Assembly (NCBI RefSeq): GCF_900104725.1
Contig: NZ_LT629758.1
Coordinates: forward strand, 1,550,001-1,614,000
Source: Actinoplanes derwentensis
GTDB lineage: Bacteria > Actinomycetota > Actinomycetes > Mycobacteriales > Micromonosporaceae
Direction: 5' to 3'
Length of the DNA: 64,000 bases
Below, one piece after another: positions 45,839 through 56,243 of this stretch (position 1 is the first letter of the stretch; each line of letters opens with the position of its first letter). The position numbers and the translations under genes were made by a program. The notes under the pieces were generated by a model. It worked only from the letters and a program-made list of their open reading frames with translations. It ran no database searches and was not told the DNA's origin.

Positions 45839-46474
45839 TCATGGGCTCTCGGCGAGGCGGGCCAGGGACGTTCGGGCGCTCTCGATCAGGGCGTCGCCGA
45901 GCGCGTCCAGGTCGTCGCAGGGACGCGACGGTATGTCGGCGTCGGTGCCGATGCCGGTCCGGAACAGCAAGTTCGAGTCGAGCACCTCCACGCTCGCGGA
46001 GCACACATCCTCGCCGTCCACGTTTCTCGCCTGCACGGTGAGGCGCGCGGCCCGTCCCAGATCCGGTACCTCCCGCGGGTTGCCTGTGGTCTCCTGGTTT
46101 CTCCAGGCAAGCCACGCACCGACCGCGTTGATGCTGTAGTCCATCTGCACCGAGCCGTAGCTGTCCCAGATACCGTTCTCGTTCTCGACGACGTAGGTGC
46201 AGGCGCCAGGCGTCAGGGACGGTTGCGGTCGCAGCTTGGGATCGCCGAGCCGAGTGGCGACGGCCGTAATGTCGAGACGAGAACAGGCGTCGCCGGTCTC
46301 ACGGTAGCGTTCGTCGTTCCATGCGTGGGCGACCACGCCGCCCGCCGCGACGAGTGCGAGGATCGTCGCGGACGAGAGGGACGCGCCGATCCAGGCCGGC
46401 GCCAGGCTGGGCCGGGACGGCGGCGGGTCCCAGAACTCAGTCGAGGTATCGATCACCGCGAAACGGTATGCCAC
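45839..46474 (-). CDS. Membrane-anchored extracytoplasmic protein
   Basis: About 211 residues. A cytoplasmic N-terminus rich in Pro is followed by one helix (IGASLSSATILALVAAGGVV), then a soluble domain with two Cys pairs (ACSRLD, GACTYV, DVCSAS, RPCDDL). GTG start at 46474 (VAYRFAVID) or 46456. It resembles DUF3558-like or other actinobacterial surface proteins in layout only; not identified. Confidence 0.6.
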   Translation of the reverse strand: MAYRFAVIDTSTEFWDPPPSRPSLAPAWIGASLSSATILALVAAGGVVAHAWNDERYRETGDACSRLDITAVATRLGDPKLRPQPSLTPGACTYVVENENGIWDSYGSVQMDYSINAVGAWLAWRNQETTGNPREVPDLGRAARLTVQARNVDGEDVCSASVEVLDSNLLFRTGIGTDADIPSRPCDDLDALGDALIESARTSLARLAESP

Positions 46475-46889
46475 TCGGCGGCGGCGTGTGGACCTGCCTC
46501 GACTCCGGGTGGCCTGGCGAACAGGACCGCCATGAATACCAGGGCACAGACAACGGCAGTGGATGCCGGTCGAACCCACAGCAGGGTCTGTGCATGTCGC
46601 GGTGCTATTGAGAGGTTTTGCGGCTCTGAACAGCACGCCGAAGATCGGCGGACCACGCCGTACTCACCTACCTGCCGCAGTAATCGCGCGTTGCTTTGCG
46701 GGGTCGGCGGTACGGATTCACTTCTGTGGTGCACGACGCGTTTGCCGATGGTGGCGCTCACGCCGGGTTCAACTTTGACTTGGCCATACAGGGAGTCGTC
46801 ACGTTCTCCGGCGTCGTCATACATGCTGGCCCGGACGATTTTAAGGATGATCTCGTCTACAAAGGGGCCGCCTTGCCAATCGAGAGCCG

Positions 46890-47481
46890 CTTCGGTGACG
46901 TGCTCCTCGGTGTCGATCACCGCGCCGGTGAGCGCGTCGACGTCGACGGTGAGCCTGCTGACGCCTTCGGCGCCGGTTCCTCGTACGGTCGTCTGTCAGG
47001 CGAGTTTGGCGGCGGCACCCTCGGCGGCGACCACGACGAGGCTGGTGCCCTCGACCGCGGTGACCTTCTTCAGCTGCTTCTTCGCCACCGTGGCGGCCGC
47101 TGCGGCGGTCAGTGTCGGGGTGATCGACAGCTCGCCGATCTCGGTGGATTGGGCGACCGAGGTGTAGACGGGCTGCCCGCCCGGGTCGGTGACGACGACC
47201 AGGTCGCCACCCTCGACAGGCAGGCCCTTGTAGGTACGGTCGTAGGCGACGTAGTTCAGGCCCTCCGCCTGGTACACCTGCTTCTGCTTGAAGGCATCGT
47301 GACCACTGGCTTTCAGTACGGCGGGGCGGCCGGCGATCAGGGCGTCGGCCTTGGCGGCCGCGACTGTGGCGTCGACCGGTCCGGAAGGCTGGGCTGTTGC
47401 CGGGGCAGTGACCGCGAACAGGGCTGACGCGGCGACGGTGCCGACTGCCAGCGAGATGGCCAAGGGGGTTCGGCGATCCAC
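46890..47481 (-). pseudogene. Metalloprotease propeptide gene with in-frame TGA
   Basis: Signal peptide (MDRRTPLAISLAVGTVAASA), then an FTP propeptide (YVAYDRTYKGLPVEGGDLVV) and a PepSY-like segment. TGA at 46996-46998 follows AAKLA, where homologues would continue with Trp (TGG), and the same frame goes on as GTGAEGVSRLTVDVDALTGA and VIDTEEHV, the normal end of the PepSY domain. The M4-type catalytic domain that should follow is absent; after about 46890 the frame holds unrelated sequence. Either a nonsense mutation or a recoded/erroneous stop. Confidence 0.7.
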
Positions 47482-47641
47482 TCTGGAACTCCTCTTCCGC
47501 CCGGGGTGAGGGCGGGTGCAAGGTCCCGGGGCGCTTGAGGAGTTTCATTCATAGATGCAGATGTTTCGAATTAGGGGAAACCCTTGTGCCCAGCGTGGAC
47601 GGCCGGGCGGAGGCTACTGCTTCCCGCCACCGCGTCAGGGC

Positions 47642-47700
47642 TTCGGGAACCTCACGAGTTCCTAAACATTGCTCGGCAGGCTGGCCAGCGCGGTAGGGAA
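47642..47700 (+). repeat. Dispersed short repeat, copy B
   Basis: Begins TTCGGGAACCTCACGAGTTC and ends GCGCGGTAGGGAA; counterpart at 39872-39920. It immediately precedes the ribosome site of the lipoprotein gene. Confidence 0.5.
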
Positions 47701-47729
47701 ACTCCCGCCGTATCGGACAGGAGGTTTTC

Positions 47730-48269
47730 ATGCGTCGGAGTCTGGTGACCGTGGTCGCCCTGACTGCACTGTCGGCCTGCGGGTCGTCGCCTGCGACCAC
47801 GACAGCCGCGCCGCCGAAAGTGGCGACGTTGCAGAGCGCTGCCGCTGCCCAATCCAGCGCCGCGCCGAAGAAGGAACGGCCCCGGGAGACGATCGGAATG
47901 ACCGCGGAGGACCAGGAAGCCCTGCTCGGGCCCTACCTGAAGTGTATGCGGGAGCAGGGCTACGACCCGATACTCGCCCGCAAGAACGGCGACAGCGCCA
48001 ACAGTGCGGCCGGTGATGAGGCCAACCGGATCTGCGAACCCCAGTACCTTCCGCTGCCGCCGTGGGAACGCGACCCGGCCAACCCGGAAGCCCGCGATTT
48101 CGCCGTCGGCGTTGTCAAATGTCTGAAGGGCAAAGGCGTCGAGTACGTAGCGGTCGGCGACGACGGCGTCGGTATCTCCCTGGGCGGTGACCAGAACGAC
48201 TCCCGTTCGATCAGCCTCGGCCTGGACCACATGTCCGAATGCGAACGCGAAGTCGCGGCCAAGTCCTAG
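47730..48269 (+). CDS. Secreted lipoprotein of unknown function
   Basis: 179 residues. Lipobox LSAC at residues 14-17 after MRRSLVTVVALTA, so it is lipid-anchored outside the membrane. Ala/Thr/Pro linker, then a small soluble domain with Cys pairs (LKCMREQGYD, NRICEPQ, VVKCLKGKG, SECERE). AGGAGG ribosome site 5 bases before ATG. Convergent with the MacB-like gene. Possibly linked to it functionally, but unproven. Confidence 0.8.
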   Translation: MRRSLVTVVALTALSACGSSPATTTAAPPKVATLQSAAAAQSSAAPKKERPRETIGMTAEDQEALLGPYLKCMREQGYDPILARKNGDSANSAAGDEANRICEPQYLPLPPWERDPANPEARDFAVGVVKCLKGKGVEYVAVGDDGVGISLGGDQNDSRSISLGLDHMSECEREVAAKS

Positions 48270-48279
48270 CGCCTGCCGT

Positions 48280-48316
48280 CCGTCTGGCCGCCGCCCGAAA
48301 GGCGGCGGCCAGACGG
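48280..48316. terminator. Strong bidirectional hairpin terminator
   Basis: 16-bp perfect stem (CCGTCTGGCCGCCGCC and its complement) with loop CGAAA between convergent genes ending at 48269 and 48323. No U-tract, as often in actinobacteria. Confidence 0.75.
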
Positions 48317-48322
48317 CGTTGT

Positions 48323-49528
48323 TCAGGCGGCCGCCAAAGCCTGAGTCGGAGTCAGCCGGGCCGCGCGCACGCACGGGTAGACGCCGGCGAGAACGCCGAT
48401 GACGATCGCGCCGCCCACGCCGAAGGCCGCCGACTGCGCCGGAAGCACGACCGGCCAGCCCTGCCAAGTGGCGTAGCCGACCGTGGCCAGCAGGCCGAGT
48501 ACCGTCCCGGCCGTTCCGCCCGCCGTGGCCAGCACCACCGACTCGGTGAGGAACTGGCTCCGGATCTGGCCACGGGTGGCACCCAGAGCCCGGCGCAGGC
48601 CGATCTCCGAGCGGCGTTCCAGCACTGAGACGACCATCGTGTTGGCGACTCCGATCCCGCCGACCACCAGCGCGACCGCGGCCAGCGCCAGGAACAGCAC
48701 CGAGAAGTTGCTCTCGGTGGCCCGTTTCGCGGCCAGCGCGTCCGACGGCCTGGTGACGACCACCTGGCCCGGTCGTTCGGGGTGGATCGATTCGGCGAGC
48801 ACCGCTCGTACCGCCTCGATCTGGTCCTCCTCGGCTTGGAGGTAGAGAACCGTGGGATGGCCGTCGAAGCCCAGTTCGGAACGGGCCGCGTTCCATCCGA
48901 CCAGCACCGACCGGTCGATGTCCGGCGACAGCGGGGTCGGCGCCAGGATGCCGACCACGGTGAACCAGCGCTCGCCGACCACTACCTGTGGGCCGGACCC
49001 GGCTGGCGGCAGGCTCGTGATCCCCAGCCTGGTCGCCGCCACCGAACCGAGAACCACTGCGGGGAAACGTTCGGTGGCCGCCGTCAGCCACCAGCCCGTC
49101 TCGACGTGCGCGTTGATCACCGGTAGCAGGTCGACCCGGGCCGCCAGCACGGTCAGGCCCTTGCCGTCGGTGGGATCGGTGCGGTCGTTACGGCGTACCA
49201 GCGAATGGGTGTTGCCCACCGCGCTCGCCGCCTGCACCGGGCCGATCCGCCGGGCCATGGCCACCGCCGACTCCGGCAGCTGGGCCGGCGGATCCTGATC
49301 CGGTGCGGGCATCGCCTGAAGTGTGTTCGTGCCCAGCGCGGCCAGCTCCGCCACCAGCGCGGCCTGACTCGACGCGGGGATACCGGTCACCACGATCATG
49401 GTGGCGATCCCGATCGCGATGCCCAGCCCCGACAGCAGCGCCCGGCCGGGCCGCGTCCGCAATCCGATCAGCCCGAGAGCGAGCAGATCACCCAGCGCCA
49501 GCCGGACCGGCTTGATCGACCCGGTCAT
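48323..49528 (-). CDS. MacB/FtsX-type ABC permease
   Basis: 401 residues. N-terminal helix, large extracytoplasmic loop (about 50-270), three C-terminal helices with [20 protein letters not shown] and [20 protein letters not shown], a hallmark of FtsX/MacB proteins. Overlaps the ATPase stop by 4 bp. Third gene of an efflux operon with adaptor and ATPase. Confidence 0.92.
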   Translation of the reverse strand: MTGSIKPVRLALGDLLALGLIGLRTRPGRALLSGLGIAIGIATMIVVTGIPASSQAALVAELAALGTNTLQAMPAPDQDPPAQLPESAVAMARRIGPVQAASAVGNTHSLVRRNDRTDPTDGKGLTVLAARVDLLPVINAHVETGWWLTAATERFPAVVLGSVAATRLGITSLPPAGSGPQVVVGERWFTVVGILAPTPLSPDIDRSVLVGWNAARSELGFDGHPTVLYLQAEEDQIEAVRAVLAESIHPERPGQVVVTRPSDALAAKRATESNFSVLFLALAAVALVVGGIGVANTMVVSVLERRSEIGLRRALGATRGQIRSQFLTESVVLATAGGTAGTVLGLLATVGYATWQGWPVVLPAQSAAFGVGGAIVIGVLAGVYPCVRAARLTPTQALAAA

Positions 49529-50211
49529 CGCATCGCCTTCCGCACCAGACGGCCGTCCCGGATCTCGACTCGTCGCGGCGCCGTGGCCGCGATGCCGGCA
49601 TCATGGGTGATCAGAACGATGGTGACGCCCTCGGTGTTCAAGCGTGTGAACAGGCCCATCACGGCCTGGCCGGTCACGGTGTCGAGTGCGCCGGTCGGTT
49701 CGTCGGCCAGCACCAGCGACGGCCGGTTGACCAGGGCGCGGGCGATCGCGACGCGCTGCCGTTCGCCGCCGGACAGCTGATGCGGCCGATGCCCGGCCCG
49801 GTGTGCGAGCCCTACCCGGTCCAGTGCCCGCAGGGCGCGGGCCGCCCGCTCCCGGCGGGGGACACCGGCGTAGAGCAGGCCGGTGGCCACGTTGTCGGCG
49901 GCGCTCAACCCGTCGGCCAGATGAAACCGCTGAAACACGAACCCGATCTCCCTGGCCCGCAGCGCCGACAGCCGCCGGTCGCTCAGCGCGGCGACGTCGT
50001 GCCCGGCGATCCGGACGCTGCCCGAGGTCGGCCGGTCCAGGGTCCCGATGATGTTGAGCAGTGTCGACTTCCCGGATCCCGACGGCCCGACGATGGCCAG
50101 CATCTCCCCGGCCCGGACACACAGATCCACCCCGGCCAGTGCGGTGACCCGGCCCGGATAGACCATGCCTGCCCCGCGAACGTCGAGTACCGGTTCACCG
50201 GCGGGGGTCAT
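49525..50211 (-). CDS. MacB/LolD-type ABC ATPase
   Basis: 228 residues. Walker [25 protein letters not shown] signature, Walker B LVLADEP followed by TGALD, H-loop VLITHD. Energises the permease downstream. Overlaps the neighbouring genes by 4 bp on both sides. Confidence 0.95.
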   Translation of the reverse strand: MTPAGEPVLDVRGAGMVYPGRVTALAGVDLCVRAGEMLAIVGPSGSGKSTLLNIIGTLDRPTSGSVRIAGHDVAALSDRRLSALRAREIGFVFQRFHLADGLSAADNVATGLLYAGVPRRERAARALRALDRVGLAHRAGHRPHQLSGGERQRVAIARALVNRPSLVLADEPTGALDTVTGQAVMGLFTRLNTEGVTIVLITHDAGIAATAPRRVEIRDGRLVRKAMR

Positions 50212-51359
50212 TCGGCCACCGCCACTTCGGTGTCCTCGGCCAGGGCCGGGCCGGCTATCTCGACCCAGCCCTGGGCGAACATTCCGGTGGTGACCGCTAC
50301 CAGGCCGGTCGGTGTCTGGACGGCGTAACCGCCTTCACTCAGGGCTATCAGAGCCTCTACCGGGGCAGCCAGTACATCGGTGCGGATCTCACCGGCGAAA
50401 CCGACCTGAACGTCGGCAGAGTCGATCTTCGAGATGGCAGCCGGGTTGTTCACGATCACCGTGACGGACAGACTCGGGGCCTCACTGCCGACGGAACCCT
50501 CCGGTGTGCTCAGGGCGCGGCCTACCGAGAGCACCCGCCCAGGTGTGCTCTTGTCGTCGGGGAGGGTCACGGTGACTTTCGCGCCGCGTTCGATCGATGC
50601 GGACTCGGCCAGTTCGGCAGCCACGGTGATCACCTTGCGGGTCGGGGTGACCGACATGAGCGGGCCGTTCGCCGATGCGCCCGGCTGTACGAAGACCGAG
50701 TCCACCCGTACCGCTCCGGAAAGGATTTCGACGTCGCCGACCGCGACGGCACCGGTCACCGGCAGACCGAGATCCTCCTGCCATTTCTTGATCGCCTTGA
50801 TCATGCGAGCAGTGAGCACCCCTTCGTCGCTGCGAACCGTCACCCGTGGCGGCCGCACCGCTGCCGCCGCCGAGGCTGTCTGGGAAGGTGGCCGGACCCG
50901 TTCGCCGGGGGAGGGCTGAGGACCGATCGGGTAGCCGAGAGCGGTCAGGTTCTCGGCGATGATCCGTACGTCCCGGCCGACCAGCCCCTCACCGGTCAGG
51001 GTCCGGTACAGCGGCATCTCCCCGTAGAACAGCGGCACCGGCCGGTCGTCGGCCCGGTACAACTGGCGGCCTCGCCGGATCTGAGCGCCCGCCTCCGGAA
51101 GCCAGGTGACTGTCGCTTCGCGGTGGCCGGCGAGCGCGCGCGGAGTGCCGTACCCAATCGTTCCGGTCATGGTCTTGGAAGTGTTGAGGTCGCGTCGCGC
51201 GAGCTTGACGGTGGTGGCGGTGGCGGCCGTCGGGGGTGTCTCCGGTGGCCGGGTGGACGACTGCCGGACTGCCAGGAAAGCGGCCCCGGCGACCAGGATC
51301 GCGATTCCCGCGGCGAGCCGGCGCCGGAAGCGCGGCGGGGCATCGTGGTTCTCGAGCAT
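50208..51359 (-). CDS. Efflux adaptor (HlyD/MacA-like) with peptidoglycan-binding domain
   Basis: 383 residues. One N-terminal helix ([20 protein letters not shown]), lipoyl-like beta segments around [17 protein letters not shown], and an inserted peptidoglycan-binding-like helix ([20 protein letters not shown]) with [14 protein letters not shown] before it, as in actinobacterial adaptors. First gene of the efflux operon, divergent from the two-component genes. Confidence 0.87.
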   Translation of the reverse strand: MLENHDAPPRFRRRLAAGIAILVAGAAFLAVRQSSTRPPETPPTAATATTVKLARRDLNTSKTMTGTIGYGTPRALAGHREATVTWLPEAGAQIRRGRQLYRADDRPVPLFYGEMPLYRTLTGEGLVGRDVRIIAENLTALGYPIGPQPSPGERVRPPSQTASAAAAVRPPRVTVRSDEGVLTARMIKAIKKWQEDLGLPVTGAVAVGDVEILSGAVRVDSVFVQPGASANGPLMSVTPTRKVITVAAELAESASIERGAKVTVTLPDDKSTPGRVLSVGRALSTPEGSVGSEAPSLSVTVIVNNPAAISKIDSADVQVGFAGEIRTDVLAAPVEALIALSEGGYAVQTPTGLVAVTTGMFAQGWVEIAGPALAEDTEVAVAE

Positions 51360-51449
51360 GCCGAGGAGCGTCGGCCAGGATGTTTAGAAACCTGTTAGGT
51401 CTGTTCGCGAAACGGGATCCGGTGGGGGCGCGGACCTATAGTCGCCGCC
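51360..51449. promoter_or_regulatory. Divergent promoter of efflux operon and two-component system
   Basis: 90 bp. TATAGT at 51437-51442 lies 7 bases before the response-regulator ATG, implying a leaderless transcript. The AT-richer stretch 51380-51413 holds GTTTAGAAAC, GTTAGGTC and GTTCGCGAAAC, loosely repeated at about 11-bp steps: a plausible regulator site. Confidence 0.5.
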
Positions 51450-52133
51450 ATGTGCGCTCACGTTCTGGTGGCAGACGACGACCCGCGGCAGGCCGAGTTG
51501 GTCCGCCGGTACCTGACGGCCGACGGCCACGAGACGGTCGTCGTCCATGACGGGCGGGCCGCCCTCGACCTGGCTCGCCGTCTGCGGCCCGACCTGCTGG
51601 TCCTCGACGTGATGATGCCGGAGCTGGATGGTCTGCACGTGTGCCGGACGCTCCGGGCGGAGTCGGACATCCTGGTGCTGATGCTGACCGCCCGGACCAG
51701 CGAGGACGACCTGCTGCTGGGTCTGGAGCTGGGCGCCGACGACTACCTGACGAAGCCGTACGGCCCGCGGGAGCTGATGGCCCGGGTTCGGACCCTGCTG
51801 CGCCGGGCGTCCAAACCGGCCTCGGAACCGGCGGCGCGACGGGTCGGCCGGGTGGGGCTGGATCCGGTACGCCACCTCGTGACCGTCGACGACGAGCCGA
51901 TCGAGTGCACCCGCGGCGAGTTCGCGATCCTGACCGCCATGTCGGAGCAGCCCGACCGGGTGTTCACCCGCGCCCAACTGCTGCATCACACCCGCGGCAT
52001 CGACCGTAGTTCGACCGAGCGAACGATCGACGTACACGTGTTGAATCTGCGCCGCAAGATCGAGACCGATCCGCAGCGGCCGGCCCAGTTGATCACCGTG
52101 TACGGCGTCGGCTACAAACTGGCCCACGGGTGA
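51450..52133 (+). CDS. OmpR/PhoB-family response regulator
   Basis: 227 residues. Receiver with acidic cluster DDD (9-11), phospho-Asp 53 (VLDVMMPELDG) and Lys 102 (TKPYG); C-terminal winged helix with ECTRGEFAILTAMSEQPDRV and TIDVHVLNLRRKIE. Overlaps the kinase gene by 4 bp and probably controls the divergent efflux operon. Confidence 0.95.
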   Translation: MCAHVLVADDDPRQAELVRRYLTADGHETVVVHDGRAALDLARRLRPDLLVLDVMMPELDGLHVCRTLRAESDILVLMLTARTSEDDLLLGLELGADDYLTKPYGPRELMARVRTLLRRASKPASEPAARRVGRVGLDPVRHLVTVDDEPIECTRGEFAILTAMSEQPDRVFTRAQLLHHTRGIDRSSTERTIDVHVLNLRRKIETDPQRPAQLITVYGVGYKLAHG

Positions 52134-53923
52134 GCCCCGGACGGGTGCCGTGGCGGCACAGTCTGGTGATCCGGCTGCTGGCCGCCTCGGTGCTGATCGC
52201 CATCGCCGCCATCGCCGCGACGGCCTGGCTGGCGACCCGCACCGCGACCCGCGCGATCAATCAGGAGCAGGGCCGGTCGCTCACCGGGGACAAGGGTGTC
52301 TACGACATGCTGGTCGCGTACGCGGCCGGGCATCCAGACTGGTCCGAGGCTCCCGAACTGGTCCACCAGCGGGCCGCCGAGCTGGGACGGCGAATAACCC
52401 TGATGACCGAGGACCGTGAGGTGATCATCGATTCCGGCCCGGGCCCGTCGCTGCGGGCAGCCCGTCCGTCGGCGGTGATCGACCCGCTCAACCTGGACCT
52501 GGGCCTGACCGGCGGCACCGAACGGATCGACGAACGGGCTGTCGGACCCTATCTGCTGCCCGCGAGCGAGCGCGCCGAACTGCGCGACTACGCCCGCAGG
52601 ATGCTGAACTGCCTGACCCGAGAAGGCGTGGGGGCTCGGATCATGGAGTCGCCGACCGGCCGGCCCAGCGTGCAGGTCATCTCGCCTGATCCGGACGGCG
52701 CGCGGCCCCGGTGCGGGGCCGATCTGGACGTGACCGCCACCGCCACCGAACGCAAGGCGCTGCGCACACTCGGCACCATGACCAGCGCCTGTCTCGGTGG
52801 CGTTAACGGCGGCATCCTGATGGTGTCGCCACAGTTCAGTGACTACATTCTCAGCAATGCCAACGGGGATCGTACGGTGGTCTCGGTGATCCCGGGCGGT
52901 GTCTCCTCCGAAACCGGCACGACCCGGATCAGGTCGTGTCTGGAGAAGTCGCGCCGCACCCAGCTTCAGCCGTACGTCGCCCCGCCGGCCCTGCTCTTCG
53001 TCACCGACCCGGACACCGGCGCCGATCGCACCACCTTCACCCTCTCTCGCGGCAACACGATCCGGATCGTCGCCGTCACGGGGGCCGTCCTGCTCGCCAC
53101 CATCCTGGTCACCGTGCTGGCCGGCCGCCGCCTGGTCAGGCCGCTGCGGGCCCTCGCGGAAGCGGCCGGCGGCTCCGGTCCGGTCATCGTCACCGGCCGT
53201 GACGAGATCGGGCACCTGGCGAGAGCGCTGAACGACTCAGCCGAACGCCGGGACCGTGCCGAGGCACAGCGGCGGGCCATGGTCGCCGACGTCGCACACG
53301 AGCTGCGGACCCCGCTCACCAACATCCGCGGCTGGCTGGAGGCCGCCCAGGACGACATCGCCCCGACCGACGCCCAACTGGTGGCGCTGCTGCATGAGGA
53401 GGCGTTGTTGTTGCAGCACGTCATCGAAGACCTCAGCGATCTGGCCGCGGTCGACGCCGGCACCCTTCGGGTGCATCCGGAGGAGATTCCGGTGCGAGAC
53501 GTGGTCGGCCAGGTCGTGGACATCCACGTGGGCACGGCACACACCGCGGGGGTACGTCTGGAGACGGTCGCCGTGGGTGATCCGGTGCTGTTCGCCGATC
53601 CGGTCCGCATACGGCAGGTGGTCGGGAACCTGGTGTCCAACGCCATCCGTTACACCCCGCCCGGCGGCACGGTCACGGTCACCGTGCAGGAACAGGCCAT
53701 CCTGGTGCGCGACACCGGAATCGGCATCAGCGCGGAGCACCTGCCCCGGGTGTTCGACCGGTTCTGGCGGGCCGACGAGTCCCGTAGCCGTACCACCGGT
53801 GGCAGTGGATTGGGTCTTGCCATCACCCGGAAGCTGGTCGAGGCCCACGGCGGTGCCATCTCGGTGGAGAGCACCCCTGGCCAGGGAACCCTCTTCACCG
53901 TCCGGCTGCCGCCCGGTGCATGA
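52130..53923 (+). CDS. Sensor histidine kinase
   Basis: 597 residues. Two membrane helices (about 10-30 and 305-325) bracket an extracytoplasmic domain of about 270 residues with several Cys. HAMP, then H-box DVAHELRTPLTNIRGWLEA, N-box NLVSNAIRYTPPGG, G1 DTGIGI, F-box and G2 GGSGLGLAI. GTG start overlaps the regulator stop. Signal unknown; it pairs with the efflux genes. Confidence 0.95.
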   Translation: MSPGRVPWRHSLVIRLLAASVLIAIAAIAATAWLATRTATRAINQEQGRSLTGDKGVYDMLVAYAAGHPDWSEAPELVHQRAAELGRRITLMTEDREVIIDSGPGPSLRAARPSAVIDPLNLDLGLTGGTERIDERAVGPYLLPASERAELRDYARRMLNCLTREGVGARIMESPTGRPSVQVISPDPDGARPRCGADLDVTATATERKALRTLGTMTSACLGGVNGGILMVSPQFSDYILSNANGDRTVVSVIPGGVSSETGTTRIRSCLEKSRRTQLQPYVAPPALLFVTDPDTGADRTTFTLSRGNTIRIVAVTGAVLLATILVTVLAGRRLVRPLRALAEAAGGSGPVIVTGRDEIGHLARALNDSAERRDRAEAQRRAMVADVAHELRTPLTNIRGWLEAAQDDIAPTDAQLVALLHEEALLLQHVIEDLSDLAAVDAGTLRVHPEEIPVRDVVGQVVDIHVGTAHTAGVRLETVAVGDPVLFADPVRIRQVVGNLVSNAIRYTPPGGTVTVTVQEQAILVRDTGIGISAEHLPRVFDRFWRADESRSRTTGGSGLGLAITRKLVEAHGGAISVESTPGQGTLFTVRLPPGA

Positions 53924-53958
53924 TCCGTGTCCGTTTGAGATGTCTTGACGGGGACCGT

Positions 53959-54207
53959 TCATCGCTGACTGTCGGTTCCGGGTTCGGCGGGTGGGTGCCG
54001 TAGGGCGAGGGTCGCGTGGACCTGGGCGAGCTGGGTGGTGGCGGTCAACATCGCCAGGTCGGCGCCGGGGACGTACGGCTCCTCCGAATGATCGTCTTCG
54101 TTGATGTTGGTGTGATAGTCGACGAGGCAGACCTGGTAGAGACGCTCGGCCTCGTCGGTGAGTTCGGCGGCGCGGGCGGCGTGCTCATCAGGAGTCATGC
54201 CGATCAT
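53959..54207 (-). CDS. Small hypothetical protein
   Basis: 82 residues, MIGMTPDEHAARAAELTDEA onward, acidic and helical, no membrane segment. Composition and codon use are protein-like and the opposite-strand frames are poor. Unrecognised. Confidence 0.6.
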   Translation of the reverse strand: MIGMTPDEHAARAAELTDEAERLYQVCLVDYHTNINEDDHSEEPYVPGADLAMLTATTQLAQVHATLALRHPPAEPGTDSQR

Positions 54208-54250
54208 GGTGCCATCCCGGCCCGGACGATCCGGTCAGCCTCGGCCGCCG

Positions 54251-55273
54251 TCAAAAGCCGGCCGGTGCGGGCAGGTGTACCTCGAACTGGCAGCCGGGGC
54301 CGGTGTTGCGGACGCCGACCCGGCCACCGTGGGCTTCGACGAGGCCGCGCACGATCGCCAGGCCGAGACCACCGCCGCCGGAACCGTCGGTGCCGGGTGT
54401 GCGGGCGCGTTCGCCGCGGAACGCGACGTCGAAGACCCGGCCCAGGTCGCTGTCGGGGATGCCGCCGCACGTGTCGGAGACGGCGAGCCACACGCTGCCG
54501 TGTTCGTGGCCGGCGGCGATGTGCACGGTCCCGTCCGCGGGTGTGTACCGCACCGAGTTGATCAGCAGGTTGCTGACGATGCGGGTGAGTTCGCGTTCGC
54601 CGGCCCAGACCAGCGGCCAGTGGGAGTCCGCGGCCACCAGCCGGATACGCCGGGACGCCGCCAGCGGGGCGACACCGGCGATGGCGTCGGACACGATCTC
54701 GCTCAGCGGAACCCGGGTGGGCACCAGGTGCAGTGCGCCGGCGTTGATGCGGGACAGTTCGAACAGGTCGTCGACCAGCTGCGTCATCCGGTCGGTCTCG
54801 ATGCGGATCCGCCGGTGGTATTCGTCGACGGTGTCCGGGTCGTCGATGACGCGGTCCTCGAGGGCCTCGGCCATCGCCCGGAGCCCGGCCAGTGGGGTGC
54901 GCAGGTCGTGCGAGACCCAGGCGACGAGTTCCCGCCGCCCGGCCTCCAGATGCCGTTCGCGGTCCCGGGCCGCTTGGGCCCACACGGCGGAGGCGGCGAG
55001 CCGGCTTCCGAACACGGCGCCGACGGCGAGACTGATCACCGCGGAGGCGGTTACGGTGACCAGGACGACCCACAGGTCGTGCGCGGACAGGAACATCGCG
55101 TGGGCGACGGTGGCGACACCGGCGACCACGGCGAGCACGGTGACGGCGAGCAGGACCAGGACGTGGACGAGGATGGACCGGCCGCGCAGCAGCCGCAGCG
55201 CACCCGCGCCGGCCAGCCCGACCACGCCTCCGGCGGCCAGGGCGTAGAGCCCGATGAGCATCGTGTCGTTCAC
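54251..55273 (-). CDS. Sensor histidine kinase (second system)
   Basis: 340 residues, GTG start at 55273 overlapping the regulator stop (GTGA). Three to four N-terminal helices, almost no extracytoplasmic loop, so a membrane-embedded sensor. H-box [20 protein letters not shown]-box [15 protein letters not shown]1 DTCGGI, G2 [10 protein letters not shown]. Last gene of a seven-gene operon. Confidence 0.93.
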   Translation of the reverse strand: MNDTMLIGLYALAAGGVVGLAGAGALRLLRGRSILVHVLVLLAVTVLAVVAGVATVAHAMFLSAHDLWVVLVTVTASAVISLAVGAVFGSRLAASAVWAQAARDRERHLEAGRRELVAWVSHDLRTPLAGLRAMAEALEDRVIDDPDTVDEYHRRIRIETDRMTQLVDDLFELSRINAGALHLVPTRVPLSEIVSDAIAGVAPLAASRRIRLVAADSHWPLVWAGERELTRIVSNLLINSVRYTPADGTVHIAAGHEHGSVWLAVSDTCGGIPDSDLGRVFDVAFRGERARTPGTDGSGGGGLGLAIVRGLVEAHGGRVGVRNTGPGCQFEVHLPAPAGF

Positions 55274-55980
55274 CGGCGGTGCCCGTCGACGAGGGGCTCG
55301 TAGCTGTACCCGACGCCCCAGACGGTGCGGATGCGGACCGGTTCGGCCGGGTCGTGCTCGATCTTCTCGCGCAGCCGGCGGACGTGGACGGTGACGGTCG
55401 ACTGGTCGCCGAACTGCCATCCCCAGACCTTGTCCAGCAGATCGGAACGGGTCCAGGCCCGGCCGGGGTGACGCATCAGGAAGACCAGCAGGTCGAACTC
55501 CCGGCCGGTCAGCGCCAGCGGAGCGCCGTCGCGTTCAGCGACACGCCGTGCGGTGTCGACGCTCAGGTCCGCCTCCCGCAGCATCGCGGCCGGGCCCGGA
55601 TTCACCGCCTGACCGCCGGTGCGGCGGAGCACCGACTGGATCCGCAGGACCAGCTCACGAGGGGAGAACGGCTTGGTCACGTAGTCGTCGGCGCCGACCT
55701 CCAGCCCGAGGACCCGATCGGCTTCCTCGCCCAGGGCGGTGAGCATGATGACCGGCAGGCCGGGCAGTTGCCGGCGGATCCGGCGGCACACCTCGAGACC
55801 GTCGATGCCGGGCATCATCAGGTCCAGCACCACGAGGTCGGGGCACTGGGCGGCGATCGCCGCGAGCCCGTCGGCGCCGTCGGCGGCCAGTCGCACCTCA
55901 CAGCCGGCCTGTTCCAGGTAGCGCCGGACGACGTCACTGACCGTGGCGTCGTCGTCGACCACCAGCACCCGATGTCCCAT
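55270..55980 (-). CDS. OmpR-family response regulator (second system)
   Basis: 236 residues. Phospho-Asp 53 in [11 protein letters not shown], Lys in TKPFSPREL, winged helix with [20 protein letters not shown] and [15 protein letters not shown]. Partner of the kinase at 54251. Candidate binder of the direct repeats at 59374-59441. Confidence 0.95.
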   Translation of the reverse strand: MGHRVLVVDDDATVSDVVRRYLEQAGCEVRLAADGADGLAAIAAQCPDLVVLDLMMPGIDGLEVCRRIRRQLPGLPVIMLTALGEEADRVLGLEVGADDYVTKPFSPRELVLRIQSVLRRTGGQAVNPGPAAMLREADLSVDTARRVAERDGAPLALTGREFDLLVFLMRHPGRAWTRSDLLDKVWGWQFGDQSTVTVHVRRLREKIEHDPAEPVRIRTVWGVGYSYEPLVDGHRR

Positions 55981-55991
55981 GCCTGGCCACG

Positions 55992-56243
55992 CTACCCATC
56001 ACCGGGCCGGTCGACGTCCTCGCCGGGCCTTTCGGAATCCTTACGGCCCCGCGTCAGGCGGGCGATCGCGGCGCCCACCGCGAGTAGAACCGGCATCCAG
56101 AGGAAGTCGTGGACGATCAGCACTCCGGCCAGGAACGTCAGTACACCGGCCGGTGCCAGATCCGGGTCGTCGAGGGCACCGGTGACGGCGTACCCGATGA
56201 TCAGAATTCCGGTGAGGGCCAGGACGGTCCGTGTTCTGCTCAT
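55992..56243 (-). CDS. Small membrane protein
   Basis: 83 residues, two hydrophobic helices (VLALTGILIIGYAVTG, LTFLAGVLIVHDFLWMPVLL), basic/acidic tail. Start MSRTRT at 56243 overlaps the upstream gene stop by 4 bp. Unknown; position suggests it serves the oxidoreductase or sensor. Confidence 0.7.
   Translation of the reverse strand: MSRTRTVLALTGILIIGYAVTGALDDPDLAPAGVLTFLAGVLIVHDFLWMPVLLAVGAAIARLTRGRKDSERPGEDVDRPGDG

Noticed and set aside
46696..47427. 243-codon plus-strand frame over the propeptide gene
   Set aside because: Gly/Asp/Arg-rich shadow of the minus-strand gene, which has a clear signal peptide.
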